Part shown: in pieces, positions 1 through 10,667 of the stretch | How the letters are laid out: every line of letters starts with the position of its first letter | How positions within the stretch are numbered: the first letter of the stretch is position 1 | NCBI RefSeq assembly: GCF_023278565.1 | Contig: NC_064681.1 | Location: 558,001 to 622,000 of the forward strand | Source of the DNA: Colletotrichum lupini | Taxonomy: Eukaryota; Ascomycota; Sordariomycetes; Glomerellales; Glomerellaceae | DNA length: 64,000 nt | Direction of reading: 5' to 3' | Made by a program: the position numbers and the translations under genes | The notes under the pieces: model-generated | Told to the model about the DNA's origin: nothing | What the model saw: the letters and a program-made list of their open reading frames with translations, nothing else | The model's database searches: none

Positions 1-890
1 TATGGTGGCAGTCACAGACACGGGACGTTATCCCGAGGTGGTTGCACTCACCAAGGAACACCTACTAGTGACCTACCAGAAAGCCACTGGTCGGCGAGAC
101 TCGAGCGGCCTCTCCGGCAGAACCGATAAGTTTGCACCGAGTCTTGTCCCATCTTGACCATCCCCTAGTGCGGGACACGATTGCAACCAGTTGTAGTTGC
201 AAAAGCCAATCTTTGACAGTGCGTGTCATGCAGCTACCCGTGTACCTTGAAACAAGATTACCTGTTCCTGAAGCAAGTAGTACGCCATAATGGAAGGCTC
301 GGAGCGGGGGCTCGCGATGTCTTGTCCTACTCGTTTTGTTTATGTTAGGCCCAGGTGAGTCTCGCTTGATTAGTAGCATGGACTGCTTCGCCGGAACACC
401 TGTCAATGTGCCGTATCAGGTGGCGAACGTCTCGATTTGAAGAGCGATCGTCTAGCTGGTCGTCGGCGAAAAATGACAAAGCCGGTGCTGCAGTGTCTGA
501 AACACGTTGCGGCAGACGAAATCAGGGCAAGACCTGAAGAGTGGTACATCAAGGATATCGTGATGCGCAGAGTTGTGATTCGTAAATTAATTATTACGGT
601 AAAAGTTCCTTCTTCTCATGTTCGTCGGGGCCAAAACACACTGCTCCGTCGACTGTTACCAGAATTACGCTTCGCCGACTTTGCTTAGCGTGTCGAACAA
701 CGCCGTCTCGCCAAGAGTTACGAGTGCTCTTCAGCTGAAAGCTTCGGCTCTTGTCGCACTAGATCCGTCACTGCTGTCAAGATGCTGTGGCACGGGGATC
801 CGGTCAAAAGAGGGGTCGGTATCTCCTAGTGCCAAGCCGATCCCGCCGTAAAAGTCAAAGGTATGACTCCCAGACGCAGACGTCCGTCGT
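1..890. other. Left-edge stretch, no recognised gene
   Basis: Open frames of up to 113 codons exist on both strands, but none carries a motif I recognise and none joins into a longer spliced frame. The stretch ends at the stop codon of the membrane-protein gene that runs leftward from 2082, so its right part probably holds that gene's 3' untranslated region and terminator. Confidence 0.5.
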
Positions 891-2082
891 TTACTCGGCC
901 TTTTGTGCCGTCTCTCGAAGCGTGGGTGCGGTGCTATCCGTCATGGAAGTATCCTTGGCCTCGATATCGGCGGCCCAAAGAGCAGCGCCGACTATAGATA
1001 AGCGTCAGTAGTTACTCAAGGCGAAAGTCCAATCCTTGCCAAACATACCTGCATTTGTGAATGTGAAGAGAACGCTAGCGAAGGGGATCATCTCAAGGGC
1101 GGTTGCAACTAGGCCGAAGCTGTGACAGAAGTCAGCCAAATGCACACAATACATGCGCGGGTGGATCCCAAACGTACGCAGTGTAAGGCCCGGCGTGTCT
1201 TTTCAGCCAGTCGGCTCTTCTGGAAGACGACCAGTTCTTGAGTTGGAAGTACTGGGTTGGATTGTCAGCACGATATCCGGAATATGGAAAGGAAGAAACA
1301 TACACGGCCGTGGACGGCTTGACCTCTGCTGCGAGCTGCAGAAACGTTAGCTGTGAAATACACGGAAGCGGCCGGCAAGACTCACCCTGCAGAGAGATAA
1401 AGATGACGGTTCCCACGACAGGAATGAAGTTCAGGGGCAGGTAGATGAGGTATCTGATGAGTGCCTTGGGACTGTATTTCTCAAAGGGACTCTTGAGAAC
1501 CTTGCCCAGCTTCTGCATGGGGTCAGATCCGGGCCTGAGCTGTCTGCCTTCCCTCACAATTCCGTCCTCATCTCTGAGAAGAAGAGTGCCGTCAAAGGTG
1601 TCCAGAATCGCGTCCTGGAGCAGGAATGATCGCGAGAGGAAGTTGATGATTGCCGAACTCTCGTTCAGAATCAAAAGGACGGTGGTGAAGACGGCTAGCG
1701 GGCCGTTCACGAAAACGAGGAGAGCAAGTTGTGGCACGTAGGTGAAGACGAACATGCCAGTGACGACACCGGCAGATAGGAGCAGGTAGGATCCGATGCG
1801 TGACAGGAGGGGCTTCCACAGTGTTCGGTGGGTTGCGAAGTAGATGATGCCCTTGATGGGGTACAGGTAGGCCTTGCTCTTGGCAGCATCGGCGACCAAA
1901 CCTCTCGCCTTGTCGTAGTCCTCTTGCCTGTCATACGTATGTTAGATTGGGGCGCGAGCACGCGAGATGGTGGACAATACGAACAGGACTTCCTGGGCCT
2001 TGGTTTGCACAGAGTCGACCATCCTGCTCCTTCCGCCGGAGCTGGAAGCCTGGCCCTGGGAAACAGTTCGTTCGTCAGACAT
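891..2082 (-). CDS. RRT8/EI24-like integral membrane protein
   Basis: Six exons (2082-1985, 1927-1386, 1335-1304, 1251-1178, 1119-1049, 991-891) splice in frame to 305 residues. The start is the ATG at 2082; exon 1 ends before an intron with a CTAAC branch box, although its donor is the least certain junction. The protein has a hydrophilic head, a run ending in YLYPIKG, several hydrophobic segments (around residues 65-110 and 205-225), then ALIRYLIYLPLNFIPVVGT, YFQLKNW and, after two more introns, ALEMIPFASVLFTFTNAVG and GAALWAADIE. That order is typical of the fungal family related to yeast Rrt8/Lds1/Lds2, proteins linked to lipid droplets and the outer spore wall. The role here is inferred from the family only. 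The very short third exon (32 bases) is supported by frame closure and by the family pattern around the YFQLK motif. Confidence 0.82.
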
Positions 2083-2829
2083 GATGGGATAGTTTTCGTC
2101 GGGGTGTCGTCTGAAGTTGCAGAGAAGGCTTTCGTAAAGTAAGTTGGTGCTGGTAGACGGACCGACGTAAAGATGGGGAAGCTGAGAGAGAGTGTTTGCG
2201 ACGTGGCTTGGCCAAGGCACAGCTCTGGCGTATTTATTTAGCCCGAGGATCGTGATCTGACTCCTGCGTGCCTGCCAAAGGCAAGCTACCTTACCTATGG
2301 CAGCTGAGGTACGTAGAGCTAGCTCCCTCGCTTTGGTTCGGTGATGGCTGTATGACGTAGTGCTGTGGCGGGAGCTTGACTTCCCTGTGGCTACATGTGA
2401 TGTGGCTGAACTACGGACCAAACCCTCCGTGGGAATCCTTGGCAGCAGCAGCGCAAGACACAACACGACATGGAGCAGATCAATTCTCCTTAGCATTGGT
2501 CTAGACATTCATCTGGTTTCCAGCACTGGTTCACAACTTCACAGCGAACCGCACCTTTGCGGCTGTTGATGCAATATACACAGGTGCAGATTGCAAGTCC
2601 TTTGGTCTTAGCTGGGCTCGATGCTTGCTAACGACAGGGGTCTTGTTGGTGCATAATTAAAGTACCGCCAACCAAAGCCAATTCCATCCTCACATATTCA
2701 CTTTGACAGCTCCAATCAATTTAATAACCACGGACCGCTCGAAAGATTCTATCAACGTCAAATCTCAAAACATGGTCTAGCCTCCTTCACTACTATCAAG
2801 TTGCTTCTGGTCCTTCCCTTCTTGCAAGA
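2083..2829. other. Intergenic region upstream of RRT8-like gene
   Basis: This holds the promoter and 5' leader of the leftward membrane-protein gene and the 3' flank of the next leftward gene. A frame open to 2508 extends upstream of the chosen ATG at 2082, but its extra residues show no motif, so I treat it as leader. Nothing else is recognised. Confidence 0.5.
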
Positions 2830-3859
2830 TCAATGACGAGAATTGGAGGCTCGGCCCGATCCCGACGAACCCCTGCCCTCAAGCGTGGAGCTGGCCGGCA
2901 TGATGGCGAGAGCCAGGTCTCCTAGCCGGCGGAAGGCGTCCTCCCGGGCATCGTGAGCGTTGTCAACAGCCTTGAAAGCGTCAGAGATACCGTGCCGAGC
3001 ATCGCCCTGACGAGCGTCACGGTGCAGCTCATCAACCACGAGCCGAAGAAATTGGTCAGAAGGCCCGATTGCTTGCGGGTCCCGTGCCGCGATCCAGACT
3101 TCTCTTCCCAGGCGGCGCGAGGCTTCTGCCTTTTCCTCGTCGATTCTTTTGATATCAACCAATACCTTCGAGACCCTTAGGCCAGCTGTGTTGGAGGAAC
3201 GGCCGCTCCGACTCGGTCCTGCAAAGCTCGGGGCGCACCGAATCTCGCCCATCACTTCATCGTCAGACGCCGTGTTGTAGGCCATTGGAGTGTCCTCATC
3301 CGAAGCCGCTGATTGATGATCGTCTTGCAGTTGTGTGTTGTGGTAAGCCCTGGTCACTCTTTCAACATGTCGATATAGGTCTTTGATGGCTTTCCGGTCC
3401 TGGCATGTCATTATCAGCAAATGTTTCGGAAGACAACCCAACTTTCTGCATTGAACTTACCCCGGCGAACTTCTCGCTCTCGCCATCAACCTGTTCTGCC
3501 AAAATGATTTGCCTGGTCTTCTCAATGATCTCCAGAGTTTGGGGCCACTGCTCCTTCTGAATCTAGATGGAATTCAGCATCCCACAGCCTCCACCAAGAA
3601 ACAAACTCCTACCATGAGACAGCGTTTGTCCTTATCCTCGGCACATCTGGCGCATTTCATAACTAGAACGATGAAACGTAAGTAAGAAAATCGTGAATGA
3701 GAAAGGTACTCAACGGCGCTCACGGTTTCTTTTACAATAGTAGTTCGCGACCGGCTTTTGCTTCCTGGGATAGACGCCAGTGTAGAAACCGAGGCATCGT
3801 AGGCACCAGCGGTTGTCCTCCTTCAATGAATTGGCTGAGGCTTCGGATCGGGGAACCAT
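2830..3859 (-). CDS. Uncharacterised protein with N-terminal Cys pairs
   Basis: Four exons (3859-3724, 3662-3613, 3562-3461, 3399-2830) give 285 residues. The N-terminal 65 residues contain CLRC about 20 residues after the start, a further Cys in ANYYCKR, then CARC and a Cys in KRCLM after the first intron. The arrangement suggests a small zinc-binding module, but the spacing matches no named finger I can identify. The rest is charged and largely helical (QKEQWPQTLEIIEKTRQ, DLYRHVERVTRAYH), with an acidic, low-complexity middle (SAASDED, ASDDEVMGE) and a Gly/Ser-rich tail. No signal peptide or membrane segment is visible. I do not recognise the family. A nuclear or regulatory role is only a guess from the Cys pairs and acidic patches. 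Confidence 0.7.
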
Positions 3860-4444
3860 CTTTCTGAAGCCAATGCCAACTTTCGACTGATCTTGCTATT
3901 GGGCTTGGTACAGAGACAAGCAGCTCTAGGGGCCTGGAAGGAGACGGGCTTGATATATGCCTCTGAGAAGTCTACATAAAAAAAGTTGAGGTCTGAAGAC
4001 CGGCGCTTCCGAAATGCTTAGGTGCTTCTAGCTGAGGTCAGTATGTCTAAAAGAGACGCTTGTGAGGGCAGGCGGCTGACCGTCTTCACCCTTTCAACGC
4101 CAAGACCTGAAAGGGGTCTTTGAGAAATGGCCTATAGGATGCCTTTAAGCTGCGTCAGATGTCTGACAAGGAAGACGGGATGAAGGTAGCTGGCTTCTCG
4201 GCTTCATTCGCGGCTGACCCTTGTCTCAGGTACATCAACTGAGTTCCAAGAAAAACGCACTTTTACAAGATCTACAGCAAATAATGAAGCATTTTCACAG
4301 TTCGCTTATATGCTTTGTCCGGCTTTCAAGAGATCAATGAATCAGAATCTGGCTGTAGTATTATGCACATCATAGAACATGATGCTATTAGGAAATCTGG
4401 ACCCTGGTTACCGTCAACGTCCAATAATGGCGAACTTTGACAAA
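3860..4444. other. Intergenic region, leftward promoter
   Basis: This is the likely promoter of the Cys-rich gene and the 3' flank of the GMC oxidoreductase gene. No conserved element or repeat is seen. Confidence 0.5.
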
Positions 4445-6650
4445 CTACGCCGCTTGTGCCTCAGCGATGATCACATCAGCGGCCTTCTCACTCGCCATGT
4501 AGATACCAAGAACGATATAGAACCCGGGAATCTTGGGGAAGATGGAGGCATCGACCACGCGCAATCCGTCAACCCCACGAACCTTGAAGTTAGAATCCAG
4601 GACAGCAAGCGGATCGTCATCGGCACCAATAGGCGCAGTGCAGCTAGCATGATGACCCCAGGCCTCATCTTTGGCAAATTGCTTAAGGTCAGCCTCAGAT
4701 GAGATCTCCTTGGGTGGCCAGATGCGTTCAAACGAGCCATCAAGCGGGATCAGGTTCTCAAACGCCTCGATGCCGTACTGCATTCCCTCGTACACAGCCT
4801 GAAGATCTTCCTCGCCACCGATGCCCTCGAAAAGGCTGTGGAAGGTGATGTTGGGCGTGTCGCGCGGGTTGGTGCTCGTCAGGTTGACTACGCCGGCGTT
4901 GTTACGGCTGTGGCCCTTGAGGGTAAGCCAGGTCCAGACGCTGAGGTCGGCGAGGGCGTGCTCGGCATAATTGGGGAAGTAACCGTTGAAGTAGGCCGGT
5001 ACACCACCGAGGAAGAGGTCCGGATTGCCATTCTCCGCGACGGAAGAGTGCTTGAAGTACCCGAAAGCAATGCCGTTGGTCGTGTAGCCGCCCTTTAGGC
5101 CGCCGATGCCCGACTGCCACTGAGAGAAGCAGGGGTCCTCGCCGTTGTGCGTGCCGTTCATGTCGAGGAAGGTGCACTTCTCGAGGAGGGAGAAGTCGGT
5201 GGGCGCCTTGCCCACGATGCCGACTTCGTACCGGTCCTGCATGTTGCCGCCGACACCAGGGAGGTCTTTGACTACAGGGATATCAAAGGATTCAAGTTCG
5301 GAGGCAGGGCCGATACCACTAAGCTTGAGCAGCTGAGGGGTGTTGAAGGTTCCCGCGGACACGATGACTTCCCTGCTAGCGAACACACGTCCGGGGACGC
5401 CGCCGTCCTCCTTGGTGGCTCTGGGATCGGCACGGTACAGGCTCTTACCGACGAGGTACTCAACGCCAGTTGCCTTGGGCTTCTCGCCCGTCGTGTCAAA
5501 GTTGACCTTGGTCACGAGCGTGTTGAGAGCCACATCCAACTTGTACTTCTTGGATCCGTCCTCGTTGGTCGCGGTGACAACGTCGAAGATGAAGTCACGA
5601 GGGGATGAACGAGTGAAGGAAGGATCCTTCATGGAGAGGGGAATCTGGTAGATCTTCTCTCCACTGTCACGGTCGGGTGAGTCGTTGTTGACATCGACGG
5701 CCAAGATCTCGAGGAGGCCGGTGACGGTGTTGATCACCTTGCCGAGAAGTGACTTGCCCATCGTGGTGGCAGCAGCGAGAACCAGAGACAGCACCTTTTG
5801 GTCTTGAACGATGAGAATTGGCGGGGTAGTTTGAGTCTCTAGCCATCCGTCGTAGCCGTGCACGGAGCTGTCGAGGCCGCCGGGGAGGTAGTGACACTTT
5901 TCGAGCTTCTTGTAGTACTCTCGCATCTTGGAAGCCTTCGGAAGCCATTATTGTCAGCATTTTCCAGCCATCGCCAAGGAAGTCGGTAATTACTCACCTC
6001 CCACGAGCTGTCACCAGTGATGGCCGCAATGTTGTCCCAGTCACTATCCTGAGGCAGAATGGTGACAAGAGCATTGTGCTTTTGAGATTGTCAGCTAATG
6101 GAAACTAGCCTACGTCGAGACGACTTACCTGTGAGCAACCACCGAGGGCGCCGACACGAGGATACAAGATTCCCAGCTGCTCAGACCCCTCTGGCGGGTC
6201 GAGACCAACATAGATCTCTCCATCCGGCTTTCGATACGACATCTTGCTGTCCCTCTTGGCCTGCTCCGGATCAGAGTAGTGGTTGACGAAGAAATCCCAC
6301 GCGATCGGCTGATGTTGAGAAGCCAGAACGTGCAAAGCTGGAACCTGGACGGCCGGGTCTTCGCCTCGATCCTCACCGGCGTCGATGAGCAGGACACTGA
6401 AGCCGGCCATGGCCAGGCGGGCAGCGAGGGGAGCACCGCCCGGCCCGGAGCCGACTACGACGTAGTCATACGTCGAGTTGTCTGTAGGTCCCGTGGCATT
6501 CAGGGTTGGACCAAGGGGTTGATCGAAGCTGGTTTGTGTAAGCCGATGATTCGCACGATAAGCGTGTAGGTATTGACTGAGACTAGTTGTGAGAACTTAC
6601 GCCGCATGGGCAGCCGCGAAAAGCGCCGCAACAGAGAAAAGGAACTTCAT
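4445..6650 (-). CDS. Secreted FAD-dependent GMC oxidoreductase
   Basis: Four exons (6650-6601, 6528-6129, 6078-5998, 5935-4445) give 673 residues. A signal peptide (about residues 1-16, MKFLFSVAALFAAAHA) precedes a Rossmann start YDYVVVGSGPGG with the dinucleotide-binding glycines at 43-48, then LLIDAGED and the FAD-contacting GALGGCSQHNA across intron 2. GTFNTPQLLKLSGIGPA is the second family signature. The C-terminal domain has WGHHASCTAPIG with the expected catalytic His near 605/606 and GLRVVDASIFP. The family oxidises alcohols or sugars using FAD and passes electrons to oxygen or another acceptor. The length is slightly above that of glucose oxidase or aryl-alcohol oxidase. At the place of the usual second His/Asn the protein reads IPGFYIVLGIYM, so the substrate cannot be predicted. 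It faces the CFEM receptor gene across a 1.6-kb region. Confidence 0.9.
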
Positions 6651-8237
6651 GGTAACATCCACTGAAGGTGACTGAAACGCAATCGAAAGCAAAAACACGA
6701 TGAATGAGTGACTGGCTGGCGAGTTTGTTGAGATGCAAAGGAATGACTACTGCCAAATGGCTAAGAGTTGGTGGAACCAAGACAGGCGAAGCGACTCAAA
6801 AAGTCAGAACCTCAAACGTTAAGTATGGGTTCATGAGAACGCTCCTTTTCGGACTCATTTCGAACGCATCTCCACTGATTGGCGATGCTGATGTGATGAG
6901 AGGCATTATCTCCCGTGAAGCCGGCACGCTCATGAAGGGGCCACGAGAAGTGAGACATGGGGAGAAGATGCTTTGATCTGCCAGTTTCCTTTCCTAACTC
7001 GAGGTTGCATTGGCGCCGACGACTCTTTGGCATGCCTGTCGAGGATTCAACCAGGGTCGTAGACGAAATGAAAGAAAACATGGGCCCTGTCAAACGTCAA
7101 AACACCACCCCCGGATCCTGCTCCGCCAATGGGGAAAATTGCTGCCCACACCAATGGAGCTCTACGACAAGCAACTGTCCAACAGAACAAGCATGGCAGA
7201 ACCTTGCTGAGCGAGCACAATCCGACGTGGACACATCCACAGCCAGGGGTCACGAATTGAGAAACGATAGCCCTACACTTGGCCCCATTGTCCGAACGCT
7301 CTTTGGACGACGGGTATGGAGATTCTAGAGGGGCCCATTGCTTCGATGCCACTACGATTCACGCAACGAACGACAGACGGGAGACAGACTGGAGACAGAA
7401 CAGACAGATCAGGCGCGCAAGCACTTACCGCCTCCTTGTTGTCGGGTTAGCCCTGGTCTGAAGAGCCGTTGATCTCACTCTTACTGCCGTTGCAGTGCAT
7501 ATACAGAATACCAGGAATAACGAAAAGCATGTTAGCGATCCCCTGCGGTTCATTGGCCACTCGCGAACCCCTCCTCTTCCTCCATTCGTGATAATTTAAC
7601 CGCTTTGGGACTGAGCTCAACGGTTTGGACGTCGACAGGCGGGTGATGGAGAGATGAAGAGATTTGGCTTTTACGTAGCCAAGTTAGCTCAACTGCCGCC
7701 GCTAAGAAATCGGACCACTCTTTTCGGAAAGTTTACTCGTAAGTTTGCTGGTCAAGGACTCTAGCGAACCGTTTTGACCGGCATCTGCATCCGGCGCAGG
7801 CCACATTCAAGTCTCCTCAGTCTTCTTACGGAATCTTCCTTCTCAACTACACCAGGGGTTCGACGACGATCCAAAGCAAGATTGTCGGCTACAAGGCAAC
7901 GCAGAAATGACTCGCCCACTTCAGAGAGACTCCAGAATGAAGAAATCCAGGGACAGAATCCTAGAGAGAGACGGACCCGAGAGCCAAGGATCACGGCAGA
8001 TGCCGCCATCTATGTGATGAACTTGACAGGCGGAGGAAGGATGGCACGCAAGTCACGATATGAGGTTAAAAGTAACACCCCCTTCTTCCTCTTCTCTAAA
8101 TCCGGTCTAGGGAACTCCGTCTCTCTCGGCTACGATTTACATACTTGAAAAGGAAACCCGGAATCCCGCTCGTGCTTCTCTTCCCCATCCTTTCTTGCTC
8201 TCTCGTACGACATCCCCCCTTCACAATATCGGTCGCC
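6651..8237. other. Divergent intergenic region of 1.6 kb
   Basis: This lies between two genes transcribed away from each other, the GMC oxidoreductase and the CFEM receptor, so it must carry both promoters. Frames of 60-124 codons occur on both strands, but none has a recognisable motif or a splice-supported extension. A pyrimidine-rich leader sits just before the receptor ATG at 8238. Confidence 0.5.
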
Positions 8238-9944
8238 ATGAAGCTTTCAGGCATGCTGGCGGCCACGGCCGCAGCCCTCGCGGCCTTCTCTTCAACGGCC
8301 CAAGCCGCGACTTCAGCTGCGGAAGCGTTGGCCATGGCTCAGAAGCTATACCCGGAATGCGCAGTAAGTATTGAATAGTGAGCGGATCTCCCGCGCTTAG
8401 CGTCAAGACGGTGGCAAGTTTTTTGGCTGATCAGTGCGGCATCCCCATCTTTTCCCGACTACAGCTCGTCTGTCTCACCAAGCTTGTCCCGACGTCGGGT
8501 TGCCAGCTTACGGACACTGCGTGTCTTTGCACCAACGAGGAACTCAATGCCAACCTCTCTGTCTGCGTGTTGCAGGGATGCAACTATGAGGATGCCCTCA
8601 GTAAGTGCCTTTGCCTTGCTTTAGCTTTGAGACCGTACAAGGCATATTCTCAGCATCACAAATGGGAGGATTTGACTGACTCGTGTTGATGCTGCGCTAG
8701 AAACTAAGAATGGCTCGGCGACCATGTGCGGCCTACCTATTCGAGATGATACTATGAAGCCTCCTCTCGTGGCGGGTGTAGGATTCGGTGTAGCTCTCAT
8801 CATTTACATACTCCGTATGTGTTCTGCTCTGCCTGGATGCAACAGAGAACTCAGCTGGGATGACTGGACCATCACCGCTTGCGTTCTTCTCACGATCCCG
8901 CCAACCGTCTTTGCCTTCACACGTAGGTGTTCCTCCATAAACACGTGTCCCGTGTAAGTCGAGACTGACTGATCTAGTTTCTGCAAATGGATTGGGAAAG
9001 GACATTTGGACTCTGCCCCTCCAGAACGTTGAGAACGTGCTGTTTGTAGGTGACCAAATCCACTCGCACCTCGTCTCAACCAAGAACAACGACTAACACC
9101 AACACCCCTCACCAACAGTTCTACTTCCTCGGAGAGCTCTTCTATTTCCTCGCACAGGCAATGAACAAAGTCTCTATCCTCCTCTTCCTCCACCGCATCT
9201 TCCAGCACAACAGCCTCGGCAAGGCCATCTGGGTCACAATCGGCCTCACCCTAGCCTACGCCGCCGCCTTCTTCTTCGCCACGCTCTTCCAATGCTGGCC
9301 CATCAATCACGCCTGGCTGCAGCTCGAGTCAGATCACCTGGGCCGCTGCAACAATATCCACCTCCAGGGATGGTTGAGCGCGGCTTTCAACATCGTGCTG
9401 GATATCGTCATCCTGGCGCTCCCCTTGCACCAGCTTTACCAGCTGCAGATGCCTTTAAAGAAGAAGCTCATGGTCATGGTTGTATTCTCCATGGGCATCT
9501 TGTAAGTCCCCTGAGACACCCCTCTACTGTCATCCCACTATCTCAACAAAGGGACAAGACTAACTGGTCTCCCACAGCGTCACTCTCGCCAGCGTAATCC
9601 GCCTCCGCACCCTCGTCGTCTTCGCAAACTCGACCAACATCACGTACGACTACGTCGACGCGGCCTACTGGAGCACAATCGAGCTCTACGCAGGCATCAT
9701 CACGGCCTCCCTCCCTGCCGTCTACAAGTTCCTCTCTAGCGCCTTGTCTCAGAACGCCGCCTGGTCGGCTGTCAAGTCCAAGCTGTCTGGCGCATCGTCG
9801 GGCTCGAGGGGTACCGACAACTCGCACTCGGCGGTGGCGACTGGGTCCAGTGGTTTGAATCGACGGCTTACGCCGAAGAGGTCTGAGGCTGAGTTTGTGC
9901 TTTTGACGGATGTTGAAAGTGGCAAGAGTCAGAGGTGGGACTAG
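8238..9944 (+). CDS. CFEM-domain Pth11-like seven-helix receptor
   Basis: Six exons (8238-8363, 8465-8600, 8701-8922, 8978-9045, 9119-9501, 9578-9944) give 433 residues. A signal peptide (about 1-23) leads into a CFEM domain with all eight Cys in order: PEC, LVC, SGC, TAC, LC, SVC, QGC and TMC, roughly residues 41-107. Seven hydrophobic segments follow, with the family box RELSWDDWTI after the first helix, FYFLGELFYFLAQAMNKVSI spanning an intron, and a polar cytoplasmic tail of about 65 residues rich in Ser and Gly. This layout is that of Pth11-type receptors, some of which are needed for surface sensing and appressorium formation in plant pathogens. Ligand and signalling partner here are unknown. 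A GT inside exon 3 near 8816 can be read through in frame, so I did not call an intron there. Confidence 0.92.
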
Positions 9945-10667
9945 GTAGTGGACAGCTTGGAGATAACATAATCTTGCAGTAATGCACTGTACATAACATC
10001 ATCAATTTTTCCTCTTACACGCGATATGTATACCTACCTTACCGAGTACCTCACACACACAAGATAGTCTATACATCCCAACAAGGTCCAACTGGATGGA
10101 ACTGTTGGAGAAGATCAAGCAAGTATAAAACCACTTCCAGAGTGTCCTGGACTCTTGTGTTCACCAAAATTGCCAGATTGGGGGATCTGGACACCCAGTC
10201 AGCCGTGGTGGTCTTGTCGTTCGGCGAGCGGACAAGGTGATGGCCGCGAGGATCTCACGATCCACAAGAGGGTATCTCTGTCCCTTCAAGTGAATAATAC
10301 GCAATACTACTCATCAGTGAAGGCAGACGTCTTCTGCGTATTCGCTCGTGAAAGAGCGAAAGATAGAGGGCAGTCAAGATGAAAAGGAAATCACTTACTA
10401 TAACTCATGTCTGCCTCGGTCCTTGATGATCGCCATTCCCTGAAAGACAATGTGCTGGACTCAAGCGCACCGACCAAAAAAAGGGCCCCTGGAACTATAA
10501 GGAGCTCTGGGAACACGGAGTATTGTCTGCAGAAAGACTGAGACTCTTAGGATCTACCTGCTGTCGGTTTTTATTGGAACCTGGGCCATACAGAAACGCC
10601 AAGATTGCAATTCCGATATGCGCTCATTCTATCGAAGCGCACGACAGATCACCGACGAAGGAGAAGA
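9945..10667. other. Convergent intergenic region
   Basis: Two genes converge on this stretch, so it holds both 3' ends. It shows AT-rich patches soon after the receptor stop codon that could serve in polyadenylation. No gene is supported. Confidence 0.5.

Noticed and set aside
4838..5651. Several plus-strand frames of up to 153 codons over the GMC gene
   Set aside because: They lie inside the large conserved minus-strand exon and carry no motif.
8805..8850. An extra intron in exon 3 of the CFEM receptor (GTATGT at about 8816)
   Set aside because: Reading through keeps frame, whereas splicing at the available acceptor breaks it.
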